The notes under the pieces are model-generated. The model did no database searches. It had not been told where the DNA came from and saw only the letters and a list, made by a program, of their open reading frames with translations. 64,000 bases of DNA from Micavibrio aeruginosavorus (GTDB lineage Bacteria; Pseudomonadota; Alphaproteobacteria; Micavibrionales; Micavibrionaceae). How positions within the stretch are numbered: the first letter of the stretch is position 1; each line of letters begins with the position of its first letter. Both the position numbers and the translations under genes were made by a program. This document shows positions 18,135 to 26,902 of this stretch, piece after piece. The DNA lies in assembly GCA_003241475.1 (NCBI GenBank), contig QFQB01000001.1, positions 1 to 64,000 of the forward strand, read 5' to 3'.

Positions 18135-19190
18135 CTAACAGCAACAGCACGAGACTTTAAGCGCTTTCATCGCACAGTCCTTTGCTCCCGAAGGACAAAC
18201 CGACACGCCGATGTTGGAGGCAATCGCTGGCGCCGTATTAGAAGCAATCACCATATCCGCAAGCCCTCGGATAAAATCGGGATACGTTCCAACCGTCGGC
18301 ACGCGATAGAACGCCGGCACGCCCAGATGCTCGGCCATTTCGCGGTATTCGATTTCGATCTCGACCAGCGTTTCAACATGTTCTTGCGTAAAGGCATGGG
18401 GAAGAATGATAACAGGGACCTTATCCGCGGCGGCCTTTTTGAGTGCGTCCTCAGTCGAAGGTGAAAGCCATTTTTTCGGGCCGACGCGTGATTGATAGCA
18501 AATCTGCCAATCAGGATTTTCGATCGCAGTGGCGCGGATGATTTCCTCGGCGGTTTTTTCAGCTTGGTATTGATAGGGATCGCCGTCCTTGACGATATCT
18601 TCGGGCAAGCCGTGCGCCGACAAAAGAATGCGCGGCGTCATGCCCGTTTCCAAAAATGCCTTATCATAGATTTCTTTCACGTTCGCGGCATTCGCACGAA
18701 TGAATCCGTTTTCGGTGGGATAGCAGCAAATCAGCTTTTCCGGTTTGTGAAGATGGTTTTTTGCACAAGCCTTCTGCCATTGCTGATAGGAAGATTTCGT
18801 CGTCGTCGTCGAATATTGCGGATAGAGCGGCAACAACACGATTTTATCGGGATTGTAGGACTTAACTTCTTTTGCAACTTCGTCTGCCATCGGATGCCAG
18901 TAGCGCATGCAGACAAAAACTTTATAGCCGTTGCCCAGCATGGATTCCAGCGCATCGGCTTGTTCTTGCGTGTTGGCCAAAAGCGGCGATTTATCGCCCA
19001 ATTCGCCGTAGCTGTTGCCTGCCTCTTTTTTCGATCGGCGGCGCGCAATCAGTTTTGCAATCACCCAGCGCAACGGATACGGCAGGCGGATGATGTTCGG
19101 ATCAGTAAAGAAATTAAACAGGAACGGCTTTATAGCCGCCTTGGAATCCGGCCCGCCAAGATTGAAAAGAACTACGGCTGTTTTGCTCAT
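18135..19190 (-). CDS. hemH: Ferrochelatase
   Basis: Inserts Fe2+ into protoporphyrin IX. Start at 19190, an ATGA overlap with the hemE stop; 19199 is an alternative. Key motifs are VVLFNLGGPDS, the catalytic His in LLSAHGLPE, and LPHAFTQEHVETLVEIEIEY with the second His/Glu pair. 351 residues. The C-terminus is odd: Cys at 332 and 339 and four consecutive Cys at 348-351, which could be ligands for the [2Fe-2S] cluster known in some alphaproteobacterial and animal ferrochelatases. Confidence 0.95.
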   Translation of the reverse strand: MSKTAVVLFNLGGPDSKAAIKPFLFNFFTDPNIIRLPYPLRWVIAKLIARRRSKKEAGNSYGELGDKSPLLANTQEQADALESMLGNGYKVFVCMRYWHPMADEVAKEVKSYNPDKIVLLPLYPQYSTTTTKSSYQQWQKACAKNHLHKPEKLICCYPTENGFIRANAANVKEIYDKAFLETGMTPRILLSAHGLPEDIVKDGDPYQYQAEKTAEEIIRATAIENPDWQICYQSRVGPKKWLSPSTEDALKKAAADKVPVIILPHAFTQEHVETLVEIEIEYREMAEHLGVPAFYRVPTVGTYPDFIRGLADMVIASNTAPAIASNIGVSVCPSGAKDCAMKALKVSCCCC

Positions 19191-20239
19191 GGCTTCCATC
19201 CCCGCACGATATCGCGTAACTGCTCCACATGCTCGGGAGGCGTTTCCTTGATCACCCCGTGACCGAGATTGAAAATGAACGGTTTTCCTTCAAGGGTTGC
19301 ACGAATTTTTTCAAGGCCCTCCCGCATCGCATCTCCGCCTGCCAATAGAAACACCGGATCAAGATTTCCCTGCACCGGCATATGCGGAGATATTTCGCGG
19401 GCCGCCCAAGCCAGATCGGCATCGTAATCAAGCCCTACGCAATCAATCAGCGTTTCAAGGGCATAGTCGAGCGTTTGTTTTCCGGCATTGCGCGGAAATC
19501 CGATAACTGGAACATCGCCATGAAAATCTTTCAGATACTCTCCGATCTTGTGCGTCGGCGCTATCACCCAGCGCTCAAACTGCTCCCCATCCAAAAGTCC
19601 GGCATGGCTTTCGAACAGCTGCACGGCCTCAACACCCGCCTTTATTTGTGCGGAAAGATAGATGCAACTGGCCGCCGTTAGAATGTTGATCAGCGTCTGG
19701 AAACTATCCGGATTTTCTTTTGCCCAAGAAACCGCACGGTCAAAATTTCCGCCGCCGTGTCCTTGAACCATGTAGCACGCGACGGTCCAAGGCGATCCGC
19801 AAAACCCCAGCAAAGCCGTTTGCGCAAAATTTTCTGTCGATAGCTTTTCGCGAGTCAATTTGATCGTTTCAAACACAGGGACAAGATGTTTTTCCACGCG
19901 ATCCAAATCAAGGTCCATGAAATCCATTTCCGATTCCAGCGCTTGTAATTTGGGTCCTTCACCAGCTTCGAAAGCAACCTTTTGCCCAAGCGCATCAGGA
20001 ATAACCAAAATGTCCGAAAACAAAATCGCTCCATCCATGCCATAACGGCGGATCGGTTGCATCGTCACCTCCGATGCTTTTTCCGGATTGTAAACCAAAT
20101 CCAGAAACGAAGGTGTTTGTGCGCGAAGTGCGCGATACTCAGGGAGATATCTGCCAGCCTGTCGCATCAACCAGAACGGAACTCGTTCGGGAGATTTGCG
20201 TTGGAGAACATCAAGGATCGGTTTGCTTTTCGTTTTCAT
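19187..20239 (-). CDS. hemE: Uroporphyrinogen III decarboxylase
   Basis: Converts uroporphyrinogen III to coproporphyrinogen III. The WLMRQAGRYLPEYRALR signature near residue 22-38, ILVIPDALGQKVAFEAGEGP, and GFCGSPWTVACYM are diagnostic; 350 residues, normal. First gene of the hemE-hemH-hemJ cluster. Its start borders the candidate origin, matching the known hemE-oriC linkage in alphaproteobacteria. Confidence 0.96.
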   Translation of the reverse strand: MKTKSKPILDVLQRKSPERVPFWLMRQAGRYLPEYRALRAQTPSFLDLVYNPEKASEVTMQPIRRYGMDGAILFSDILVIPDALGQKVAFEAGEGPKLQALESEMDFMDLDLDRVEKHLVPVFETIKLTREKLSTENFAQTALLGFCGSPWTVACYMVQGHGGGNFDRAVSWAKENPDSFQTLINILTAASCIYLSAQIKAGVEAVQLFESHAGLLDGEQFERWVIAPTHKIGEYLKDFHGDVPVIGFPRNAGKQTLDYALETLIDCVGLDYDADLAWAAREISPHMPVQGNLDPVFLLAGGDAMREGLEKIRATLEGKPFIFNLGHGVIKETPPEHVEQLRDIVRGWKP

Positions 20240-20654
20240 GTCGGACGGATCAAAGCAGAACTTCTCTTAAATTCATATAAGATTCTTATTAAGGTTATAG
20301 TAGTAGATAGTGCTGTGGGAATCGGGGACTGAATCATACCCCCATTTTCACCCACAGGCCTTTGCACGCATCCCGTACAGGTGGCACAGAGACTCCATTA
20401 ATGAATTTTGGATTCTTCCCACACGCGAAATTTTTCCTTCCCACAGCTTGATAACGCCTCCGATGCGATCTGAACGAGGTTGAATATATTTCATACAGAT
20501 TCCATCCCGAGAGACTCCCCTATGGATTCACACACGATCATACAGGGAACAAAGATATGACAATGCTACGGAATGATTGAGACGGGCGGGGATAACGAAT
20601 CGGCGCCATCTGAACGGCTTTGCGGTAATCCGTTTGTCACTATATATATAAGGT
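20240..20654. other. Candidate chromosomal replication origin (oriC)
   Basis: 415 bp without a gene next to hemE. It has nine GANTC sites (starting at 20281, 20319, 20331, 20391, 20411, 20498, 20513, 20525, 20597), where about one to two would be expected by chance; GANTC is the CcrM methylation site. DnaA-box-like words TTCCCACA occur at 20416, 20438 and inverted at 20314, with TTCACCCACA at 20347. An alternating TATATATATA tract at 20641 could be easily unwound or be a promoter. No classic TTATCCACA lies inside. Origin assignment is inference from these signs plus position. Confidence 0.65.
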
Positions 20655-21272
20655 ATGTTTAAAGACGCCTTTACCAAACTGGACTCCACACAAGCCGCCC
20701 GCATGGCCGAGCGCATAAATCCGCACTTGGATATCAAAATGGACCCAGCAACGACCACCGTTATGGTGCATCCGCTCTCCTTTTATCCTGATCACACGCT
20801 GGTGGAATTATCGCGCCACGATCAATACCCCCCTGTGACGCGCGCTGCGGTCCTGCATGACAAAAGCGATAAAATCACGGTTTTGAATTGGACCAACGAG
20901 ACAATACACGCGCTGAATAAAAGCGCACCTATTGCGCTCGATGAAACCAATATGGCCGATTATGTGCGTTTCTTCTTCCACTATGTCCGCGGTGCGCATG
21001 GCCGTTTTATCATCATTGATACAGTAGATGATATTGATTGGCGTGAAGAGCCTGCGCCAGCAGGCCGAAAAGCATTGGGAAAAATGATCGATCCTTTGCG
21101 CATCGAAAGCCGCGAAAAAGACGGCACGGTCGTCTTCAATATGTGCATCGTTTTCAAAGATTCTCTCTTTGCCGCCGAGGCGCATTTGAAGCCAGATGGA
21201 AAAATCAGTATGCAAAATGAAGAATTGCTGGTGGAAGATATTCCCGTCGCAGATGACATTCTAGGCCAATAA
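20655..21272 (+). CDS. Origin-proximal protein 1, unknown function
   Basis: 205 residues, acidic C-terminus, no membrane segment or signal. It contains VMVHPLSFYPDHTLVEL, nearly the same as VMIHPLTFHPDHAIVI in the next gene, so the two share a domain. The start follows an AT tract with AGG only one base away, so translation may be leaderless or use a downstream ATG (codon 17). First gene right of the candidate origin. No family identified. Confidence 0.7.
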   Translation: MFKDAFTKLDSTQAARMAERINPHLDIKMDPATTTVMVHPLSFYPDHTLVELSRHDQYPPVTRAAVLHDKSDKITVLNWTNETIHALNKSAPIALDETNMADYVRFFFHYVRGAHGRFIIIDTVDDIDWREEPAPAGRKALGKMIDPLRIESREKDGTVVFNMCIVFKDSLFAAEAHLKPDGKISMQNEELLVEDIPVADDILGQ

Positions 21273-21468
21273 AACCAGCATTTCCGTACTTGCAGGACTT
21301 ATTTTAATTCCTTGTTAACCACGATCGCGTTTTAACCGCTTTTTTATATCAGCGGGTGCGCATTTTCGCGTTTGCGGTAGGATTTGATTAATCATTTTAT
21401 CCCCATAATGGCTTTAGGGGCAGGCTCGAAAGGGCCGCAGAACACATATTTAAAGCGACTTTGGGGTC

Positions 21469-22794
21469 ATGAAAAAATTTACCGACAAAAGCTCGAATGC
21501 GAAGGCTGCGCACAAGCGTCGCCGTCCATGCCTGATGGCTTACACATTGAACAATTATCAACCTGTCATCTGCACGATTATCGCGGATCAGCCATATTTT
21601 TACATGGAAGAAGAGAACATCGCCGATGACGACGATATTCTCGGTCTAGAGGAATACGCGCATTTCGAAGAGGATATGGCGGAACTGAAAAAGAAAATGG
21701 ATGCCTATGAGCGTCTTGCCAAAAATTACGAACGCGATCCATCGCGCCGACTGGCTGATTTTTGTGCCGATGCCAAAATCATTACGGGCGAAAAACAAGA
21801 AACCGCGTTCGAAGAAATCCTTCTTCCCGCAGACCGTATCACAGCCCTGCTTTCAAATTCCCGCATGGGGCAAGCTTTGCTTGATTGCGCCCGCACGCAC
21901 TCTGTCTATCTCGTCGAAAGCGAACAGGTTGCTACCGCGCGCTATGACCGCGAGAGCGGCCGCATTTTGATCCATCCGTCTTTGGGTGAAGCCGAACAAT
22001 GTTTGCTGGCCGTGCGCGAATTGCGTCGTCACTGGCAACACAGAAAAGGCGTTATGATCCATCCGCTGACCTTCCATCCCGATCACGCGATTGTTATCAA
22101 CCGCGCCCAAGTCGCCGACCAGACCATCGCCATGATCCGCGTGGGCTGGGAGCTACAGCTGGCCGGACAGCGCGACGTGTGGGAGCACATCGAAAATTCC
22201 GCGCTGGCCGACCTTGGCCGCGCTTTCGCCCGCGAAGCCTTTACGGACTTCAGATCCCTTGCCAACGGCAAAGCCTCTTCGGCCGTGTTCGAAAGCTGGT
22301 TCTTGTCCGAGCGCTGCCGCCATCAGGACAAGAAGCTGATACAGGCCATGCTGGCGGATCATCAGGGTTATGTCTTTACGAACGAAGACGCCTCGCGCCA
22401 CGTGACTCTGGAAATGATTAGCGCATTGGGCGAACAGCCGTTCGGCAAGAATTACCTGGCGCCCTATGCCCAAGCGATCATCGAAGACCCTGTGTTTACA
22501 GAGGTTCGTGACCGCTCCAACGCGAATTTCCTTTGGTTTATCAAGTTCGAGCGCTCTTTCCGCGAAACGGAACAGGCCTTGCAAAGTGGAGAGGAACTCT
22601 CCGGAGCGGACATTCTGTCGGCTCCTTCCTCCCAAGAAACAGGCAAGTCCGACCATGGCGCATCGATCATCATTCCTATTAAGCCCGGAGTTATCCACAG
22701 GGGCGAGCGTGGAGTACAAGGGGCATTCCTTGAAACCGGCGATGACAGCGCAAATGTCATTCATGTCAGGTTCGGGGAAGGCAAAAGCGCCTAA
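21469..22794 (+). CDS. Origin-proximal protein 2, unknown function
   Basis: 441 residues if started at 21469; ATGs at 21535 and 21604 are alternatives, and no start has a clear ribosome site. The middle part (about 180-270) has ELRRHWQHRKGVMIHPL and then NRAQVADQTIAMIRVGWEL, which aligns well with protein 3. This could be the DUF6782 putative-metallopeptidase group, but the HExxH residues of a peptidase are not present, so activity is doubtful. The 3' end overlaps the start region of protein 3. An exact DnaA-box word TTATCCACA falls at 22691. Confidence 0.65.
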   Translation: MKKFTDKSSNAKAAHKRRRPCLMAYTLNNYQPVICTIIADQPYFYMEEENIADDDDILGLEEYAHFEEDMAELKKKMDAYERLAKNYERDPSRRLADFCADAKIITGEKQETAFEEILLPADRITALLSNSRMGQALLDCARTHSVYLVESEQVATARYDRESGRILIHPSLGEAEQCLLAVRELRRHWQHRKGVMIHPLTFHPDHAIVINRAQVADQTIAMIRVGWELQLAGQRDVWEHIENSALADLGRAFAREAFTDFRSLANGKASSAVFESWFLSERCRHQDKKLIQAMLADHQGYVFTNEDASRHVTLEMISALGEQPFGKNYLAPYAQAIIEDPVFTEVRDRSNANFLWFIKFERSFRETEQALQSGEELSGADILSAPSSQETGKSDHGASIIIPIKPGVIHRGERGVQGAFLETGDDSANVIHVRFGEGKSA

Positions 22795-23905
22795 ACACTA
22801 TGTATTGGCAGGGTCCGCAGATCCCGTCGCCGAGGAGTACGAAGAGTTGAGATCCGAGCGTTTCGAGCGCAAAGGGCGTTTGTCCCGTCCGCGCAATATC
22901 CCAGAAGATGTGGTTATCTCGCGCGGTCGCGGGAACGAAGAGGCCGCATCCGCCGTTTACCCGGTGATGCTGGGGTCAATCCATTCAGACGATATCCGTT
23001 CCTTCCAGAATCTCGAAGCCTATCCGTATGCGTTCGAGAGCGATCTGGATGTCATCCGCTGGGCTTGCGCCATGGCGGGAGAGTCCCCTACCGCGCGCCT
23101 GCTGTTGAAAGAAGCGCAGCTGGACGGCTGGTCCATTCGTCTATCCGATCTGGCGCAGGATGGTTATGCTATCGACGAGGAAAACCGCTCCTTGCAACTC
23201 GATCATTACGGCTTCACGGCGCATGCGCTGGGCCGCTCCGCTTATTTCCGCAACACCCTCTTCTTGTCTTTCATCCGCGCGCTTCGCCAGATCTGGCACG
23301 AGCGCGAGGGCCACGTCTTTGAATCCACGCACCGCCCCGAGGCCGCATTGATGCTGGAGCGCGCCCGCGCGGCGGATTGCGAAACCATTGCCATTCTGTG
23401 CGGCTGGGAATTGCGCGGCGCAGGTTACTCCGATCTGTGGCGCTCCATCCTCGGTTCCGAAGAGGGCGACATGGCGATGATCTTCACCCGCGCCATCGAG
23501 CGCGATCCGACGGGGTTTTATGACGGTTCTGTGCTGACGCGCACATTCTGCCAATGGTATGGCGATGAAGGCCGCATTACGGCAACGGATCACGCGACGC
23601 TGGAGCGTATGGATGCGATGCTGGCGGTAGCCGAAGGGGCCGAAGTGTTCGGCACCGAGCCGATGCGCGCTACCGATATCGAAAAACTTTCCCGCCTTCC
23701 GGCAGGCCGCATCTATCTGCGCGGCATGGGCAAGAACATCTGCACCGATCCGTATTTTGCAGGCATTAACGATCCGATCAACGAAAGCCATCTGTTCCAG
23801 ATTGTTTACGATTCCAAGGTCACGGTCGTTGAAGGCGTGCCTTTCCGCGATCGCAAACTCGCCCGTCTGATATTCCCAAGTGGACTGGTCGGGGCTTCCG
23901 AGTAA
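22742..23905 (+). CDS. Origin-proximal protein 3, paralogue of protein 2
   Basis: About 387 residues. Start uncertain: ATGs at 22742, 22754 and 22763 all overlap the end of protein 2 in another frame, and a TTG at 22805 is the first non-overlapping option. The segment ERARAADCETIAILCGWELRG followed by DLWRSILGSEEGD matches protein 2 (RAQVADQTIAMIRVGWELQL, DVWEHIENS), showing duplication and divergence. No signal peptide; probably cytoplasmic. It ends 41 bp before the kinase-regulator gene. Confidence 0.65.
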   Translation: MTAQMSFMSGSGKAKAPKHYVLAGSADPVAEEYEELRSERFERKGRLSRPRNIPEDVVISRGRGNEEAASAVYPVMLGSIHSDDIRSFQNLEAYPYAFESDLDVIRWACAMAGESPTARLLLKEAQLDGWSIRLSDLAQDGYAIDEENRSLQLDHYGFTAHALGRSAYFRNTLFLSFIRALRQIWHEREGHVFESTHRPEAALMLERARAADCETIAILCGWELRGAGYSDLWRSILGSEEGDMAMIFTRAIERDPTGFYDGSVLTRTFCQWYGDEGRITATDHATLERMDAMLAVAEGAEVFGTEPMRATDIEKLSRLPAGRIYLRGMGKNICTDPYFAGINDPINESHLFQIVYDSKVTVVEGVPFRDRKLARLIFPSGLVGASE

Positions 23906-23946
23906 AGGCTTCTGGACATAACCATGCCAGCCGTTAAGATGGCGGC

Positions 23947-24810
23947 ATGACAAGCGAGACTTCCGAAAAAGAGCCGATCAGGGATTTTTATATCTATCTG
24001 ATTTCCGATTCCACGGGCACAACCCTGCAAGGCTTGTCCAACGCCGTGCTTGCGCAGTTCGACGGCATCCATCCCACCGAAAGATTCTGGCCGATGGTGC
24101 GCACCGAAACGCAGCTCAAGAGGGCGATGGATGATGTGATCGAACATCCCGGACCTGTTTTCTTTACCGTCATGAATGCGGATCTGCGCAAAAAGCTGGA
24201 AGATTCCTGCCGCGACCACGGCATTCCGTGCATGGCGGTGCTCGACCCGATGTTGCGCGGCATGTCGGCGTTCTTGGGATTGCCGCCGCGCGGCGTCGCC
24301 GGATTGCAGCACGCGCTGAACGAAGCCTATTTCAAGCGCATGGACGCGGTCGATTTCGCGCTGGATTATGACGACGGACAGGATATGGACGGAATCGAAA
24401 ACGCCGATGTCATTCTGGTCGGCGTTTCGCGGACATCGAAAACGCCGACATGCATCTATCTGGCGCGCCAAGGCATCAAGGCGGCGAACATCCCGCTTGC
24501 CATGGAAGTGCCTTTCCCCGAAGAAATAACGAAATTCAAAGCGCCGCTGTTTGTCGGACTCACGGAAAACCCCGAACGGCTCGTCCATCTTCGCCGCACG
24601 CGGCTACAGGCCGACGAAGGCGATGCAAAATATCAGGAAAACACCTATCTTGATCTGGACCGCGTGGAAGAAGAGATCAAATATGCGCGGCGGCTGTTTT
24701 CCAAGCACGGCTGGCCCGTGATCGACGTGACGCGCCGTTCGGTCGAGGAAACATCTGCGGAGATTATGGTTTTGCTCCAAAAGCACAAAGACAAGGGCGC
24801 CAAGAAATGA
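23947..24810 (+). CDS. Bifunctional kinase/pyrophosphorylase regulating PPDK or PEP synthase
   Basis: DUF299 (PPSR/PDRP) family; it phosphorylates and dephosphorylates the catalytic-loop Thr of pyruvate phosphate dikinase or PEP synthase. Diagnostic segments are IYLISDSTGTTLQGLSNA near the N-terminus and the P-loop-like VGVSRTSKTPTCIYLA near residues 159-174. 287 residues, normal. It overlaps aroE by ATGA, so a kinase regulator-aroE-coaE-dnaQ transcript is likely. Which dikinase it controls cannot be seen here. Confidence 0.9.
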   Translation: MTSETSEKEPIRDFYIYLISDSTGTTLQGLSNAVLAQFDGIHPTERFWPMVRTETQLKRAMDDVIEHPGPVFFTVMNADLRKKLEDSCRDHGIPCMAVLDPMLRGMSAFLGLPPRGVAGLQHALNEAYFKRMDAVDFALDYDDGQDMDGIENADVILVGVSRTSKTPTCIYLARQGIKAANIPLAMEVPFPEEITKFKAPLFVGLTENPERLVHLRRTRLQADEGDAKYQENTYLDLDRVEEEIKYARRLFSKHGWPVIDVTRRSVEETSAEIMVLLQKHKDKGAKK

Positions 24811-25628
24811 GCATTGTCAAAGCCTGCGTCATCGGATCGCCGATCAAGCAAAGCAAAAGCCCGCTGATCCACAATCACTGGATCGCCGAGCACGGTCTGA
24901 AAGGCGAATACACGGCCGTTGAAATTCTGCCGGAAAACTTAGAGCAAGACGTGCAAAGGCTGATCGACAGCGGCTATGCCGGATTCAATGTCACCGCCCC
25001 GCACAAGCAAGAGATATTCAAGCTGTGCGAAAGCGTGGACGATACGGCGCGCAAAATCGGCGCGGTAAACACGGTTGTTGTTCGGGATGGAAAACTGCAC
25101 GGCACCAACACGGATGCGTTCGGATTTATCGAGAATGTCCATCGCAACACATTCGGGACGGATTTTCTGCACAAGCCCGCCGTCGTGCTCGGCGCCGGCG
25201 GCGCGGCCCGCGCGGTTGTCTATGCGCTGATCGAGGCGGGCGCGAAGAAAATAATCGTGCTCAACCGCACCAAAGAAAAGGCAGAAGAAATTCGCAAAGA
25301 CTATCCGCTTGAAATTTTTGTCGGCGACTGGGCGGGCCGCAACGCGCTTTTGGACGGCGCCGGACTTTTGGTGAATACAACGGCGTTGGGCATGAGCGGC
25401 AAAGATCCGCTGGACATTGATTTGTCCAGCTTGCCGAAAGAGGCAGTCGTGAGCGATATCGTCTATGCGCCGCTGATGACCGATCTTCTTAAGCAGGCGG
25501 AGAGCAGGGGCCACCAGATTGTTACGGGCATAGGCATGTTGCTGCATCAGGCGCGCCCCGCGTTTGAAAAATGGTTTGGCGTGTTGCCGGAAGTATCAGA
25601 GGCTCTCGAGAAAAAGGTGCTGACATGA
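24807..25628 (+). CDS. aroE: Shikimate 5-dehydrogenase
   Basis: NADPH-dependent reduction of 3-dehydroshikimate in aromatic amino acid synthesis. Substrate-binding IGSPIKQSKSPLIHNHWI at the N-terminus, NVTAPHKQEIF with the catalytic Lys, the nucleotide-binding GAGGAARAVVYAL, and NRTKEKAEEI, which suits NADP. 273 residues. Coupled by ATGA to the upstream kinase regulator and to coaE downstream. Confidence 0.95.
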   Translation: MSIVKACVIGSPIKQSKSPLIHNHWIAEHGLKGEYTAVEILPENLEQDVQRLIDSGYAGFNVTAPHKQEIFKLCESVDDTARKIGAVNTVVVRDGKLHGTNTDAFGFIENVHRNTFGTDFLHKPAVVLGAGGAARAVVYALIEAGAKKIIVLNRTKEKAEEIRKDYPLEIFVGDWAGRNALLDGAGLLVNTTALGMSGKDPLDIDLSSLPKEAVVSDIVYAPLMTDLLKQAESRGHQIVTGIGMLLHQARPAFEKWFGVLPEVSEALEKKVLT

Positions 25629-26227
25629 TCGTGATCGGTCTTACCGGCTCCATCGGCATGGGAAAGTCAACAGCGGCAAAGATGCTGCAATGGCTTGGCG
25701 TGCCCGTCCACGACTCCGACAAGGCCGTGCATGATGCGTTGTTGCCCCAAGGAAGCGCGTACGAACAGGTGCGCGGCCTGTTCCCGACAGCTGTGGGAAA
25801 AGACGGCATTATCGACCGCAAGGCGCTGGGCGCCATCGTTTTCAAGGACAAGCCGGCGTTGAAGCAGCTGGAAGACATTCTTCATCCCGCAGCCAAATCC
25901 AGCCAGCAGAAATTCATCGCCGGACAAGAAGCGCTGGGCAAAAAGATCGTCGCGCTGGAAATACCGCTACTGTTCGAGACGAACGCGCAAGATCGCGTTC
26001 ATAGCGTGATAACGGTGACATCGCCGCCGGATGTGCAACGCGCACGGGTTTTGTCGAGGCCGAATATGAGCGAAGAAAAATTCCAATCCATCCTGACAAG
26101 TCAGATCCCGGATCAAGAAAAACAGGCGCGAAGCAATTTTGTGATCGATACCGGATCGGGATATTTGAAAACATTTTTCCAGCTCGCCAAAGCGCTACGG
26201 ATCATCAAAAGAAAGAGCAAAGCATGA
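25625..26227 (+). CDS. coaE: Dephospho-CoA kinase
   Basis: Last step of coenzyme A synthesis. Start placed at ATG 25625, overlapping the aroE stop by ATGA and giving the usual MIVIGLTGSIGMGKST opening with the P-loop; a longer frame from 25571 is not needed. VHDSDKAVH and LEIPLLFE are further CoaE signatures. 200 residues. Confidence 0.94.
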   Translation: MIVIGLTGSIGMGKSTAAKMLQWLGVPVHDSDKAVHDALLPQGSAYEQVRGLFPTAVGKDGIIDRKALGAIVFKDKPALKQLEDILHPAAKSSQQKFIAGQEALGKKIVALEIPLLFETNAQDRVHSVITVTSPPDVQRARVLSRPNMSEEKFQSILTSQIPDQEKQARSNFVIDTGSGYLKTFFQLAKALRIIKRKSKA

Positions 26228-26901
26228 GAGAGATCGTTCTCGATACCGAAACGACGGGCATGGACCCCGTCAAGGGCGATAAACTGGTGGAGATCGGTTG
26301 CGTAGAGCTGGAAAATCACCTGCCCACGGGAAAGACCTATCATGTTTATATCAATCCCGAGCGCGAGATTCCGCCCGAAGCCACGGCGGTTCACGGCATC
26401 ACCGACGATTTCGTCAAAGACAAGCCGACGTTTGGCGAGATTGTCGGCGATTTCATGGATTTTATCGGCAATGACAGGCTCGTCATCCACAATGCCGAAT
26501 TCGACGTAAAATTTTTGAACGCGGAATTAAAAACATTCGGTTTCCCTTCGCTCGATAGCAGACGGGTATTTGATACGCTTCGCATGGCGCGGGAAAAATT
26601 CCCCGGAAGCCCTGCAAACCTCGATGCGTTATGCCGCAGGTTTAATATCGACAACTCGGGCCGTACCTATCACGGGGCGCTACTCGACTCCCAGCTACTG
26701 GCGGAAGTCTATCTTGAATTGCTCGGCGGACGGCAGCGCGGGCTGGGCATCAGCGAAGCATCAATAGCGGTAGAGAAAACCATTCAAGCATCGAACAGGG
26801 AGTTTCGTGAAGCGCGCGTCTTTACGCCAAGTGAAGAAGAGCTTGCCGCGCATGAAGAAATGCTCGGAAAATTGAAAGATCCTCTTTGGAAATCGAACTG
26901 A
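26224..26901 (+). CDS. dnaQ: DNA polymerase III epsilon subunit (3'-5' exonuclease)
   Basis: Proofreading exonuclease of the replicative polymerase. ExoI motif VLDTETTG (D7, E9), ExoII HNAEFDVKFLN and ExoIII YHGALLDSQLLAEVY are all present, so the enzyme should be active. 225 residues. ATGA overlap with coaE. Normally followed by secB in alphaproteobacteria; here the giant-gene operon ends 1 bp after it on the opposite strand. Confidence 0.95.
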   Translation: MREIVLDTETTGMDPVKGDKLVEIGCVELENHLPTGKTYHVYINPEREIPPEATAVHGITDDFVKDKPTFGEIVGDFMDFIGNDRLVIHNAEFDVKFLNAELKTFGFPSLDSRRVFDTLRMAREKFPGSPANLDALCRRFNIDNSGRTYHGALLDSQLLAEVYLELLGGRQRGLGISEASIAVEKTIQASNREFREARVFTPSEEELAAHEEMLGKLKDPLWKSN

Positions 26902-26902
26902 T

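Noticed and set aside
22691..22699. Perfect DnaA box TTATCCACA
   Set aside because: Single copy inside a coding region 2 kb from the candidate origin; one 9-base match is not informative without neighbours, though it may titrate DnaA.
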